Assembly (NCBI RefSeq): GCF_039544265.1 | Contig: NZ_BAABLI010000017.1 | Coordinates: 1 to 64,000 of the forward strand | Source: Corallincola platygyrae | GTDB lineage: Bacteria > Pseudomonadota > Gammaproteobacteria > Enterobacterales > Neiellaceae | Reading direction: 5' to 3' | Length of the DNA: 64,000 nt | Notes under the pieces: model-generated | Database searches by the model: none | What the model saw: only the letters and a program-made list of their open reading frames with translations | What the model was told of the DNA's origin: nothing | Program-made: the position numbers and the translations under genes | Shown here: positions 15,677-24,289 of the stretch, piece by piece | How positions within the stretch are numbered: position 1 is the first letter of the stretch | Layout of the letters: each line of letters begins with the position of its first letter

Positions 15677-17236
15677 CTAAAACTGTGCGGCCATCGAAGC
15701 AATTAACCGAATTTCATCAAAGTCGGTACCGCCATTGTAACTCTCTCGAGTATTGTACTCAGCTGCAAATGTTGCTGACGCAGAAGGCCACATCTGCCTG
15801 ATATAACCGCTGCGAATGCTCCATTCGTTATCATGCCCGTCATTGGCTCCTGCATCATAACGCCTATAAACCGCTCGGTTGTTTAGCTTAGAGCGCTCAT
15901 TCAGGCGTTTATCCCAGGTAAAAGCAACCCCAGTGTCTCTGTCGGTTTGGTTAACCCCTTCAGTTCGCTCATATTCCCGGCTGGAATGGAACGCTGTCAG
16001 CGCAAAGGTATCGCTGCGCGCTTTGACACTGCTGGTCCAACTCCATTGCTTGTTAAGATACACCTGGTTCGATATCGAACTGACCGGGATATCTTCAGTT
16101 ATCTGTTGCTGATCTGGCGGAACCGACTGCGAAGGATCTGCCAAGGAGCAACTTGCATCAAGGGAATCTACGCCGAGAGGGCACCAGAAGTTCAGGTTAA
16201 AAATGCTGTTGCTGGACTGACTGAAGGTTGTAAACGACTCATCGTAGCGGATTTCATTCCGCAGCTTCCGAGTTCCGTGAGAGAGTTGAAGTCCATAAGT
16301 TTCGCCATAAAAGCGTCTATCGTAACTTGCGATCACGGCGGTCAGTGGCGTAGGGAGCCAGCTTACTGATGCGTTCCAGAAGTCGTCTTGATCACCCTCA
16401 TCAACCGAGTTATAGCCAACATCCAGAATAAACTGAGGCCCGGTAGAGATTCGTACACCGGCACCATAGCTTTTTAAAGTTTCATCATCGCTGCTTGCAA
16501 AGCTATTGTCGTCATAGCTGTAACGCGTATAGGCACCCAGCCACTTCCATAACATATAACCAACCTGGGCCTGCCCATAAACAGTATGAAATGCAGTGCC
16601 CAAGTCCGAGCTTTCTCGCGCATCAGTGTAAGTCAGCTGCCAGAAGGCGCGATCAAAGCGGTCACCCTGATTCGCCGTCAGGTTGATGTTATGGCCGTCA
16701 GTCGCATCAAGCTCGTCTTCAGCATCAACCCAACGATAGTTGGCATCTGCATCAACAATCGCCCAACCTGCATGCTCGTTACTGTAGCGAGTTCCTACGA
16801 CCAGAAGCTTGCGGTCCGAAATATTGCCCTGCCGGGATGATATATCGTTTGATAAGCCGCGATCCAAATCAGTGATAGCCTGATCAAACAGTGCACTTGA
16901 ATAAAGCGTCAATGGTCGCCAGGGACTGTAACTTATATTGCCATTGGCCTTGTGGTGGGAGGTGTTGGCATCACTGTCATCCGTATAATAAAGCCCAGTG
17001 ACACCATAATTCAGATTAGCCTGTAAATTAGGGCCGAAGCCAGACATGATAAAGCCAGGCGTCAACTCAGTGACAAAGCTCTCGGTTTCATCATGACTAC
17101 GGCGACGTTCAATATTACTACTGTACATCTCCTGCAATTTTATCGTTGGGATAAAATCCCACTGCGCAGCGCTGACTGGCAGCGCCACTACAGAGGCTAG
17201 CAGGACACTCCATTTTCTAACCGTTGTAATATCCAT
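15677..17236 (-). CDS. XrtA-associated outer-membrane beta-barrel protein
   Basis: This encodes 519 aa. The signal peptide is KWSVLLASVVALPVSAAQ (cleavage after SAA or nearby). The rest is a run of amphipathic strands with alternating aromatic residues (for example ANLNYGVTGLYYTDDS and YTRYSYDDNSFASSDD) and ends in a terminal Phe (RLIASMAAQF), the usual outer-membrane assembly signal. This fits the PEP-CTERM system beta-barrel family (TIGR03016 type), the likely outer-membrane secretin/porin partner of the polysaccharide. The start overlaps the kinase gene by 20 bp, so translation is coupled. Confidence 0.9.
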   Translation of the reverse strand: MDITTVRKWSVLLASVVALPVSAAQWDFIPTIKLQEMYSSNIERRRSHDETESFVTELTPGFIMSGFGPNLQANLNYGVTGLYYTDDSDANTSHHKANGNISYSPWRPLTLYSSALFDQAITDLDRGLSNDISSRQGNISDRKLLVVGTRYSNEHAGWAIVDADANYRWVDAEDELDATDGHNINLTANQGDRFDRAFWQLTYTDARESSDLGTAFHTVYGQAQVGYMLWKWLGAYTRYSYDDNSFASSDDETLKSYGAGVRISTGPQFILDVGYNSVDEGDQDDFWNASVSWLPTPLTAVIASYDRRFYGETYGLQLSHGTRKLRNEIRYDESFTTFSQSSNSIFNLNFWCPLGVDSLDASCSLADPSQSVPPDQQQITEDIPVSSISNQVYLNKQWSWTSSVKARSDTFALTAFHSSREYERTEGVNQTDRDTGVAFTWDKRLNERSKLNNRAVYRRYDAGANDGHDNEWSIRSGYIRQMWPSASATFAAEYNTRESYNGGTDFDEIRLIASMAAQF

Positions 17237-18110
17237 AGGCGTAATACTTTTTACTCCGCTGACGGGCGCGATTCATCAGCAACCCAACTGCACTCTCTGG
17301 ATTTAATAGAGGAATGCAGGCTTGAACATCCTTCTTCAAGGTCCTTCCCTGAGAGACAACCAGCACGGTTTGTCCTGACAATTGAGCCATGGCATGTGCT
17401 TCCGTCACGCCCAACAGTGGCGGGCAATCGAACAGGACCAGTCGGTCCGGGTATCGAGTGCCGAGCTCGGTGACCAAGGCCCTCATTTTGTCGCTGGCCA
17501 AGAGTTCACTGGTTAAATGGTGACTTTGGCCTGCCTGTATAATCTTGAGACGGGGAATATTGGTATTACAGATAGTCTCACCAATATCGCTGACTTTGCC
17601 TAACAGGTAGTCCACCAGGCCAGGCTTGGCCTCGATGCCCAACTCCTTTGTCAGGGAGGGTCTGACAACATCCGCGTCGACGAGCAGTACCGTTCTGTCT
17701 TGCTCATGGGCAATGCTCATCGCCAGGTTGATAGCATTGAAACTCTTCCCTTCGCAAGGGTTCGGGCTAGTGACCATTACCAGATTGGCATTGTCCGCCA
17801 ATGGACCGGCCACATTAAACGCGTTATTAAGGATTCTGCGCTTAATGTACCGATACTCCTCCTTGATCCGGCTTCGCTCCTGGTCTGGAACTACCATCCC
17901 TCTTTCTCGAAGCAGATCGAGGTTTATCGACACTTGATTAGCCTCAACAGCAATCGATTCTTCAACGATTGGCGCTGGCTCTATGGGTGCCGTTTCCGTC
18001 GGTTTACTGGCAACCACCTTTTCTGCTGGCTGAACTGATGGCTTTTTTTCTATATCACCGGCTTTGTTCTGCTGTGATTTCTTTTCAAGCGCTCGATCGA
18101 TGATCCCCAT
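17217..18110 (-). CDS. Exopolysaccharide tyrosine autokinase (CpsD/CapB/BY-kinase type)
   Basis: This encodes 297 aa, the cytoplasmic kinase that partners the chain-length protein. MGIIDRALEK opens like kinases of XrtA loci (TIGR03018 type). A Pro/Ala/Glu linker follows (about 20-60). Walker A is VTSPNPCEGKS (113-123), Walker A' VLLVDADVVRP (141-151) and Walker B RLVLFDCPP (about 223-231). The C-terminus has the tyrosine cluster KKYYAYGYYNG, the usual autophosphorylation tail. The canonical GEGKS is CEGKS here. It overlaps the upstream gene in a TAATG. Confidence 0.94.
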   Translation of the reverse strand: MGIIDRALEKKSQQNKAGDIEKKPSVQPAEKVVASKPTETAPIEPAPIVEESIAVEANQVSINLDLLRERGMVVPDQERSRIKEEYRYIKRRILNNAFNVAGPLADNANLVMVTSPNPCEGKSFNAINLAMSIAHEQDRTVLLVDADVVRPSLTKELGIEAKPGLVDYLLGKVSDIGETICNTNIPRLKIIQAGQSHHLTSELLASDKMRALVTELGTRYPDRLVLFDCPPLLGVTEAHAMAQLSGQTVLVVSQGRTLKKDVQACIPLLNPESAVGLLMNRARQRSKKYYAYGYYNG

Positions 18111-19690
18111 TACAGAACCCCCTCAGACATCTGCTTGATGCGCGTAGCCACGGGTGACTGTGAGGCAACCTGGGTAAACATAATCACACCATAAATAAAC
18201 AACAAGAACGCAGACATGGCGATGAAACCAACAGCCTTCATTCTGCCTGCAACTGTTTGTGTCGACGGATCCATGTCTGACACCTCTCCAAGTAATGGAA
18301 TGCCTGTAAGCTCAACCAAACTTCCCGAACCATAAACTCGTGGATTGAGCTCGCCCAACACAATCGGTACACCTACGGCAGCCAGGAAGGCAGCAGCCAG
18401 CACCATGGTATAGAGTACAGGCCGGTTTGGCCCTACAGGTTTGGGAGATACTTTAGCCTGGTCAATTACTCGAAACTTAAGCGCATCCGCCTGCTCACCA
18501 GCGCGTTGCCCTAACGACGCGGTTTCTTTTCGGCTCAATAGCTCTTCATATTTTTTACGGGTGATCTCGTAGCCACGACGCAATGCCAACAGATTTGCTT
18601 CCACCTCTGGCACCTTGAACACTAAAGCCTCCAGCTCTTTCACTCTGGATTCAAACGTTGCAACTTGAATACGAAGGGACACAGCCTCCGATTCCAACGT
18701 GGTGACCATTAGTTGAAGCTGTTGGTAATACCCCATATCTCCAGAGTTTTGTCCCGTTTGAGACAGCGGCGCACTGGCTAACTCTTCCGCACGTTGTTGC
18801 TCTAGTTGCTCCAGTAGGCGACGAGTTTCAATCACATCTGGATGTTGTTCGGTATAACGCAACGTCAGGTCATCCAATCGCTGCCCCAGGGATTCAATAC
18901 GTTGGTCGTACTTGGAGCTGAATACCTGTGCACCGTCGCTACCCTGGCGCATCTGCTGTTCATAATCAGCAAGCGTTGTTTTGGCACTGGCTAACTGACT
19001 CTCTTTTTGCCTTAATGCCAGCGTGGCGTCTTCCAACTCTCTTTTTTCCTGCTCAAGCCGGTTGTAGTAACCACCGGCTTCACCGGGCAGCAGGCCCGAA
19101 TTCTGACGTTTAAAGTCAGCCAGCTTTCTATCTTCTTCGATCAAACGTCTTTCATAGTCGGCCAACTGCAGGTCCAGAAACTGCTGTGCTGCCTGCGACT
19201 CTGTACGTGTTTCACCCAGAATATCTTCCATAAACACGTTGATGGTCGACTCCACCACGGCCTTAGCCATTCGCGGGTCCTGGTTTTGATAGATAAGCGT
19301 GTACAGGTTCTGTTTCTTGTCGAGCTTAATGGTCTTGATATCTCGCTGTAGTTGCGAGATCAGGTTATCGAACTCATCCTCGTCGTTAGCCAACAAATCC
19401 ATGTCGGACAACCGAGCGACCTTCTCCAAATTTGTACGGCTCAGGATGTTTTTAAACATCAGACGCACCTGAGTGTCTACGTCCACTTCGACTGTCAGCC
19501 CCTCCAAAAGTGGCCGAATCAAAGTTTCGGTATCCACATAGACACGTGCCCTGGCATCATAAATATCCGGCATACTGCTGACATACAACCAGCCACCAAC
19601 ACAGATCGGCCAAGCCAGCAACAATGCCAACAGCTTTCGATGCCAAATAGCGAAAAGTTTCTCTTGAATGAGCTCTAATGCGTCCTGCAT
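18110..19690 (-). CDS. Polysaccharide chain-length determinant (Wzz/GumC, XrtA type)
   Basis: This encodes 526 aa. An N-terminal membrane helix (LLALLLAWPICVGGWLYV, about 20-37) is followed by a Wzz-like periplasmic part (YDARARVYVDTETLIRPLL). A long coiled coil spans about 160-390 (AQQFLDLQLADYERRLIEED, ELEDATLALRQKESQLASAK). Then come the Pro-rich motif KVSPKPVGPNRP and two C-terminal membrane helices (about 425-445 and 485-510). This is the PCP-2a layout without a fused kinase; the kinase is the next gene. It controls polymer length together with the Wza-like lipoprotein. Confidence 0.94.
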   Translation of the reverse strand: MQDALELIQEKLFAIWHRKLLALLLAWPICVGGWLYVSSMPDIYDARARVYVDTETLIRPLLEGLTVEVDVDTQVRLMFKNILSRTNLEKVARLSDMDLLANDEDEFDNLISQLQRDIKTIKLDKKQNLYTLIYQNQDPRMAKAVVESTINVFMEDILGETRTESQAAQQFLDLQLADYERRLIEEDRKLADFKRQNSGLLPGEAGGYYNRLEQEKRELEDATLALRQKESQLASAKTTLADYEQQMRQGSDGAQVFSSKYDQRIESLGQRLDDLTLRYTEQHPDVIETRRLLEQLEQQRAEELASAPLSQTGQNSGDMGYYQQLQLMVTTLESEAVSLRIQVATFESRVKELEALVFKVPEVEANLLALRRGYEITRKKYEELLSRKETASLGQRAGEQADALKFRVIDQAKVSPKPVGPNRPVLYTMVLAAAFLAAVGVPIVLGELNPRVYGSGSLVELTGIPLLGEVSDMDPSTQTVAGRMKAVGFIAMSAFLLFIYGVIMFTQVASQSPVATRIKQMSEGVL

Positions 19691-19715
19691 TACTGCATTC
19701 CTACCTAACTAAGAT

Positions 19716-20345
19716 CTAGAACCACGCCTCGGGGATGATAATGACATCTCCGGGCAATACATCGGCATTGGCAGTAATGTCACCATCACGTACCAAGTCG
19801 TCTAAACGAACAGAAAAAGTCTGTTGCGCACCATCTTGTACACGAACCAATGTCGCTCGGTTCCCTGCGGCGTAGGTTGTCAAACCACCAACTTCAATCA
19901 TTACATCAAGCAACGTCATATGTTTGCGGTAGTTGATTGCTCTTGGATTGGCAGCTTCACCTATCACTCGTATCTGTTCACTGAATGGGCCAACAAACCC
20001 CCCGACAGAAACCGTCACACGCGGATCTCTGATAAATTCTTTCAGTGATGCTTCGATATCTCTGGCCAGTGCAAACGGTGTTTTACCCGCTGCGTCCAAA
20101 TCTTCTGCAAGTGAGGTTGTGATCTTACCGTCCGGGCGGACAGTGACCGGACCTGAGATGTCAGGGTTACCCCAAACAAAGATCGACAAGGAATCTCCAG
20201 CACCGATCAGGTACTGATAGTTGCCCGGATCGCTGGTCAGGGAAGGTTGAATGGTGGCATCAGACAGTGCCTGATGATCTGAGCTACTGCATCCAAACTG
20301 GGTCAAGCAGGCCAGTAGCAGAACAAAAATGCATCTGCGTAACAT
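19716..20345 (-). CDS. Polysaccharide export lipoprotein (Wza/GumB-like, XrtA type)
   Basis: This encodes 209 aa. The lipoprotein signal MLRRCIFVLLLACLTQFGC has a lipobox Cys at 19. A poly-export domain (YLIGAGDSLSIFVWGNPDISGPVTVRPDGKI, about 45-125) is followed by one SLBB-like domain (IRVIGEAANPRAINYRKHMTLLDVMIEVGG). It is short compared with E. coli Wza, lacking the extra SLBB repeats and the C-terminal amphipathic helix. It may therefore need the separate beta-barrel protein (15677-17236) to cross the outer membrane. Confidence 0.94.
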   Translation of the reverse strand: MLRRCIFVLLLACLTQFGCSSSDHQALSDATIQPSLTSDPGNYQYLIGAGDSLSIFVWGNPDISGPVTVRPDGKITTSLAEDLDAAGKTPFALARDIEASLKEFIRDPRVTVSVGGFVGPFSEQIRVIGEAANPRAINYRKHMTLLDVMIEVGGLTTYAAGNRATLVRVQDGAQQTFSVRLDDLVRDGDITANADVLPGDVIIIPEAWF

Positions 20346-20367
20346 TTCAAAGTCTCCTTACTCTGTC

Positions 20368-21648
20368 TTACAAACGTCCATCTGTGAGCTGTTTAGGCAG
20401 CACAGATTTGACATCGTAGATGACACTGTGGGCTTTGCCCAGCGCTTTAATATCCTCTATCGACATTTCAACAAACTGCTTATGCCCGACCGCCATCACT
20501 ATTGCGTCATATGCGCCAGTCTGGGGCGAGCTGATAGCCGAGATGCCGTACTCTCTTTCTATCTCATCAGCATCAGCCCAGGGGTCGTAAACATCCACGT
20601 TCAGGCTGAAACTGGTTAATTTTTTCACTACATCAATCACACGGGTATTGCGAATGTCTGGGCAATTTTCTTTAAAGGTAAAGCCCATCACTAACACTCT
20701 CGCGCCAACAATCTCGATGCTTCTCCCTGCCATGAGTGCCATTATTTCTTTGGCAACATAAGCTCCCATATTGTCGTTGATACGACGTCCGGCCAGTATC
20801 ACTTCCGGGTGATAGCCCAACTCTTGAGCTTTATGCGTTAAATAGTAGGGGTCAACGCCGATACAATGACCGCCAACCAGACCGGGCTTAAATGGCAAAA
20901 AGTTCCACTTGGTTCCCGCCGCAGCCAACACTTCCTGTGTATCGATACCTACGCGCTTGAATATCTGTGCCAGCTCATTCATCAACGCTATGTTGATATC
21001 CCGCTGTGTGTTTTCAATAACCTTAGCAGCCTCCGCCACCTTGATGCTGGAAGCCAGGTGAGTACCTGCGGTAATAACTTGACTATAGACTGCGTCTATT
21101 AATTCCGCCGCATCTGCGGTTGATCCCGAAGTCACCTTTAGGATATCTGTCACACCATGCTCTTTATCGCCCGGGTTAATTCGCTCAGGTGAATAGCCGA
21201 CAAAGAAACCTTGATTAAACTGCAGTCCGGAGCGGGCTTCCAGAATAGGAACACAGATCTCTTCAGTAGCGCCTGGATAAACCGTCGACTCATATATGAC
21301 ATAGTCGCCTTCAGCAAGAACATCTCCAACAGTCTGAGATGCTGCTTCAAGCAATTTCATATCCGGGTGTTTATGATGATTAACGGGTGTAGGGACACAC
21401 ACGATATAGAAGTTGGCCTGAGCCAAATCAGAAGGAGATGCAGTAAACTTGAGCGCCGATGCACTTATAAGAGAATCCCTGTCGACCTCTTGGGTAACAT
21501 CTAGGCCTTCGTTCAGTTGATTTACCCTTGTCTGGCTGACATCAAAGCCTATGGTTGGGAAATACCGACTGAAAGCCACAGCAAGTGGAAGACCGACATA
21601 CCCCAAGCCAATGATGGCAACATTGACGTCCTGTTTTACCGCCCCCAT
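20368..21648 (-). CDS. UDP-N-acetylhexosamine 6-dehydrogenase (TviB/WbpO-like)
   Basis: This encodes 426 aa and oxidises a UDP-HexNAc to the uronic acid using NAD+. The N-terminal Rossmann motif is VAIIGLGYVGLPLAVAFS; then VCVPTP, YESTVYPGATEE and the catalytic Cys (about 262) in VGGHCIGVDPYYLTHKAQ. The run PEVILAGRRINDNMG is typical of TviB/WbpO UDP-GlcNAc/GalNAc dehydrogenases, so I prefer that to UDP-glucose dehydrogenase. ATG 21648 is chosen over ATG 21657 because AAGGA is 9 nt upstream of it. It is the first gene of the minus-strand assembly operon. It implies a uronate residue in the polymer. Confidence 0.92.
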   Translation of the reverse strand: MGAVKQDVNVAIIGLGYVGLPLAVAFSRYFPTIGFDVSQTRVNQLNEGLDVTQEVDRDSLISASALKFTASPSDLAQANFYIVCVPTPVNHHKHPDMKLLEAASQTVGDVLAEGDYVIYESTVYPGATEEICVPILEARSGLQFNQGFFVGYSPERINPGDKEHGVTDILKVTSGSTADAAELIDAVYSQVITAGTHLASSIKVAEAAKVIENTQRDINIALMNELAQIFKRVGIDTQEVLAAAGTKWNFLPFKPGLVGGHCIGVDPYYLTHKAQELGYHPEVILAGRRINDNMGAYVAKEIMALMAGRSIEIVGARVLVMGFTFKENCPDIRNTRVIDVVKKLTSFSLNVDVYDPWADADEIEREYGISAISSPQTGAYDAIVMAVGHKQFVEMSIEDIKALGKAHSVIYDVKSVLPKQLTDGRL

Positions 21649-21945
21649 TTGTAACATCCTTATAACATTGCTATTTCTATAATGTAACAGTGATTATGAC
21701 GCTAAACCATCCAGTTCACTGGAACTATGTTAACTTGTTCTACAACAATTTGACACATTAAAGCACACTGCGCTGTTACTAGTAACAAAAGATTATAATA
21801 ATTATTTTCTTTAAATTTCATAGACATAAAAACATAATTTAGCATCAACTGTGACAATATACTGACGCCCAATGGTTTATCTTTAACAAAGGAGATAAAC
21901 TTGTCACTGCGTGGAGCTGAGTAGATCTACATTGGATGTAATTGA
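21649..21945. promoter_or_regulatory. Divergent, AT-rich regulatory region between two EPS transcription units
   Basis: 297 bp with no gene. It contains a perfect TATAAT on the plus strand at 21794-21799 and a TATACT at 21858-21863, both with weak -35 partners. TTGACACATTAAAGCAC (21750-21766) resembles a sigma-54 site but has GA instead of the essential GG. A 14-bp palindrome lies at 21774-21787. An AAAGGAG at 21888-21894 lies too far from the ATG at 21946 to serve it. Confidence 0.5.
21774..21787. promoter_or_regulatory. 14-bp perfect palindrome, candidate operator
   Basis: TGTTACTAGTAACA is identical to its reverse complement and ends 6 nt before a perfect TATAAT. It lies in the shared upstream region of the dehydrogenase and sugar-transferase operons. 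It could be a dimeric regulator site; no family is assigned. Confidence 0.5.
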
Positions 21946-23358
21946 ATGACACCCGATTTGAAAAGTGGTGGCCATGGCGTACTTGCCTTGGTCGTAGTTG
22001 AGAGCTTCTTATTGCTGCTGGCGCTTCACCTGTCAGTACTTATTGAGCCTTGGCTTTTAAAATTGCAGACAGAGCGTGCTTTCGTATCAGGAGGCGTCAC
22101 GTCCACTGAGTTTATCACCTTTGCAGTGATAGGCATGCTCTCGACCTTCGCTATGGGACTCTACAACCCAAGGCTGAGAGAGCACAGCCGTGGCGTTTTG
22201 CGACGGGTCGGCTTAGCTATGATCCTCGCGTTTGGCTTATTGGCCTTTATTGACGTTGTATTACCTGCATTAGCAACTGATCAATCCCGCTCCTTACTCG
22301 CATGCATTTTATCCATTGCCATGATCGGCACCTTCCGCATGCTTATACCCAAGATCCCCGGGTTAGGTGTTCTCAGAAGAAGAATATTGGTGCTTGGTGC
22401 CGGCGAAAGAGCATCCATTATTGAAAAGCGGATGCGACGAAAAGTAGATCGCCGTAACTTCGTTATCTGCGGTTATATCCCGACGCCAGGTGACGATGAT
22501 GATGCTATCTCAACCAATTTACATATCGAGCTGACAAGTTCTCTTTTTAACTATGCAATTGAGAACAATATTGACGAAATAATTGTTGCTTGTGACGAAC
22601 GTCGTCAACAATTGCCTGTGCGTGAGCTTTTTGAATGCAAACTGAGGGGTATTGAGATCACCGATATACTCTCTTTCATTGAACGAGAGACAGGTCAAAT
22701 AGCCGTCAACCTGATTTATCCTTCATGGATGATCTACTCAAATGGCTTTAAACCTGCCGACAATCTGAGATCTCAGTTGGACTGGATCTTAAATACGAGC
22801 CTGGCGCTGGTGTTGCTGTTTTTCAGTTGGCCTTTAATGTTGCTAACCACACTTGCCATCTGGCTGGAAGATGGCCGCAAAGGCGGGGCAATCCTCTATC
22901 GCCAGGAGCGCATCGGTCTGGGCGGAAAACCATTCGATATCATCAAGTTCCGAAGCATGCGCTCCGATGCCGAGTCTAATGGTGCAGTGTGGGCGAAGAA
23001 AAATGATGATCGTGTCACCCGGGTCGGTGAGGTTATTCGTAAGTACAGACTCGATGAGTTACCGCAGCTTTTCAACGTGCTTAAAGGCGAAATGGGCTTC
23101 GTTGGGCCACGCCCTGAGCGCCCGCAGTTCGTAGAGCAACTCGCCGAAAAGCTACCTTACTATTCGGAACGCCACACAGTGAAGCCGGGACTGACTGGTT
23201 GGGCACAACTTTGTTATCCCTACGGAGCCAGTGAAGAAGACGCGCTGGAGAAACTCAAGTACGATCTTTACTACGTGAAGCACCGTAGCTTTTTGCTCGA
23301 TATTTTTATCTTTATACAAACAGTAGAAGTGGTTCTGTTCAAGAAAGGGGCTCGCTAG
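21946..23358 (+). CDS. Undecaprenyl-phosphate sugar phosphotransferase (XrtA-type initiating enzyme)
   Basis: This encodes 470 aa, an inner-membrane enzyme that loads the first sugar-1-phosphate onto the polyprenyl carrier. Four or five N-terminal membrane helices (about 12-135) precede a CoA-binding/Rossmann-like region (RILVLGAGERASIIEKRM). Another helix (LALVLLFFSWPLMLLTTLAI) leads into the bacterial sugar-transferase domain. There the motifs GGAILYRQERIGLGGKPFDI, KFRSMRSDAE, RKYRLDELPQLFNVLKGEM, FVGPRPERP and KPGLTGWAQ are all present. The match is to the TIGR03013 (EpsB-like) group of exosortase-A loci. It is the only plus-strand gene within the polysaccharide block. Confidence 0.94.
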   Translation: MTPDLKSGGHGVLALVVVESFLLLLALHLSVLIEPWLLKLQTERAFVSGGVTSTEFITFAVIGMLSTFAMGLYNPRLREHSRGVLRRVGLAMILAFGLLAFIDVVLPALATDQSRSLLACILSIAMIGTFRMLIPKIPGLGVLRRRILVLGAGERASIIEKRMRRKVDRRNFVICGYIPTPGDDDDAISTNLHIELTSSLFNYAIENNIDEIIVACDERRQQLPVRELFECKLRGIEITDILSFIERETGQIAVNLIYPSWMIYSNGFKPADNLRSQLDWILNTSLALVLLFFSWPLMLLTTLAIWLEDGRKGGAILYRQERIGLGGKPFDIIKFRSMRSDAESNGAVWAKKNDDRVTRVGEVIRKYRLDELPQLFNVLKGEMGFVGPRPERPQFVEQLAEKLPYYSERHTVKPGLTGWAQLCYPYGASEEDALEKLKYDLYYVKHRSFLLDIFIFIQTVEVVLFKKGAR

Positions 23359-23377
23359 TAAAGAGCTCACTGGGAAT

Positions 23378-23407
23378 AAAAAAGCCGCGCAGTTGCGCGG
23401 CTTTTTT
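23378..23407. terminator. Bidirectional intrinsic terminator
   Basis: AAAAAAGCCGCGC and GCGCGGCTTTTTT pair perfectly around AGTT, giving a GC-rich stem and T-runs on both strands. It serves the converging sugar-transferase and sulfotransferase genes. Confidence 0.95.
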
Positions 23408-23411
23408 GCAT

Positions 23412-24140
23412 TTAAGCTTTAGATAACTCACCGAGATGCAGGAATTGACGCCAAACTTCCGGTGATTGGCTATCAACACCAAACTTCGAGACCGCCGACA
23501 ATTCTCTCGCTTTAGAAGTGTCGATACCCTTCTGATCCGGATAGATAGGATTGGACTGATATCCCTCTACCATTGACTCACAACGCTCAACACCCAGGAA
23601 ATCAGCCACACGTTCCATCTGCTGCTTCGGAGAGAACAATAACTCGTTGTAGTTGATAACTAAGTTGTTTGGTGCCTTTTGTTCAAGGGCCGCCATAATC
23701 TCAATAGCACGACTCCAGCGATGTCTGGCCTTTTCCTCTGAAATCCCCCCTCGTTTGAGCATGGATGAGAGCACATCATCTGCATGACGGATAATGCCAA
23801 TCACATGGAGGTTGGGAAGCGCCAGGTACTTTTCCAACGGATAAGCCGAACCAGCGAAGAATTCATCTGGCGGTACGTCGCTGAACGAAGCGCTCTGCCA
23901 TAAGCTCCTCAACGTTCTGCGCCAGCGATATCGACGATTAAAGCTGAGCTTCTCTGCAAAGTCGATTTGATTTGGAATACACAGCTTGTTACCAACAACG
24001 GCTTTACCAACGATCCGACTAAACGCCATATCACTGGTTTCAATGGCCATTGCAACATCAGGGTGAGAACCTACCATAGAGGCAAGCATGGTTGTTCCAG
24101 AGCGAGGCGCTCCGACAATCAGAAGGTGTTTCTTCTCCAT
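23412..24140 (-). CDS. Sulfotransferase (PAPS-dependent, Sulfotransfer_1/3-like)
   Basis: This encodes 242 aa. The start at 24140 is chosen because GGAG lies 5 nt upstream; longer in-frame starts (24182, 24158) lack this. The 5'-phosphosulfate loop is LLIVGAPRSGTTMLASMVG near the N-terminus. The 3'-phosphate motif is the region VIGIIRHADDVLSSMLKRGG. Domain ends in NYNELLFSPKQQMERVADFLGV, the usual C-terminal helix. Probably sulfates the polysaccharide or its precursor. It is a single gene between two terminators, so it has separate control from the main operon. Confidence 0.85.
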   Translation of the reverse strand: MEKKHLLIVGAPRSGTTMLASMVGSHPDVAMAIETSDMAFSRIVGKAVVGNKLCIPNQIDFAEKLSFNRRYRWRRTLRSLWQSASFSDVPPDEFFAGSAYPLEKYLALPNLHVIGIIRHADDVLSSMLKRGGISEEKARHRWSRAIEIMAALEQKAPNNLVINYNELLFSPKQQMERVADFLGVERCESMVEGYQSNPIYPDQKGIDTSKARELSAVSKFGVDSQSPEVWRQFLHLGELSKA

Positions 24141-24249
24141 TAAGACTCCAGCATCCATTGCCCAGGGGGCTTGCTCAACCACCCTTTCAGCGAATCAAAA
24201 CAGCATGGTGACAAGGGTTGTCGTGAAAAACAACATCGACTCATAAAAG

Positions 24250-24275
24250 AAAAGAGGGCTTTGCCCTCTTTTCCA
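24250..24275 (-). terminator. Intrinsic terminator of the 24290-25534 lipoprotein gene
   Basis: AAAAGAGGGC and GCCCTCTTTT pair around TTT. Read on the minus strand the hairpin is followed by TTTTCTTTT. Confidence 0.88.
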
Positions 24276-24289
24276 AATCACGTCACGTC

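Noticed and set aside
21750..21766. TTGACACATTAAAGCAC as a sigma-54 site or sigma-70 -35 element
   Set aside because: The essential GG of the -24 element is GA, and as a -35 it has no -10 at 16-18 bp spacing.
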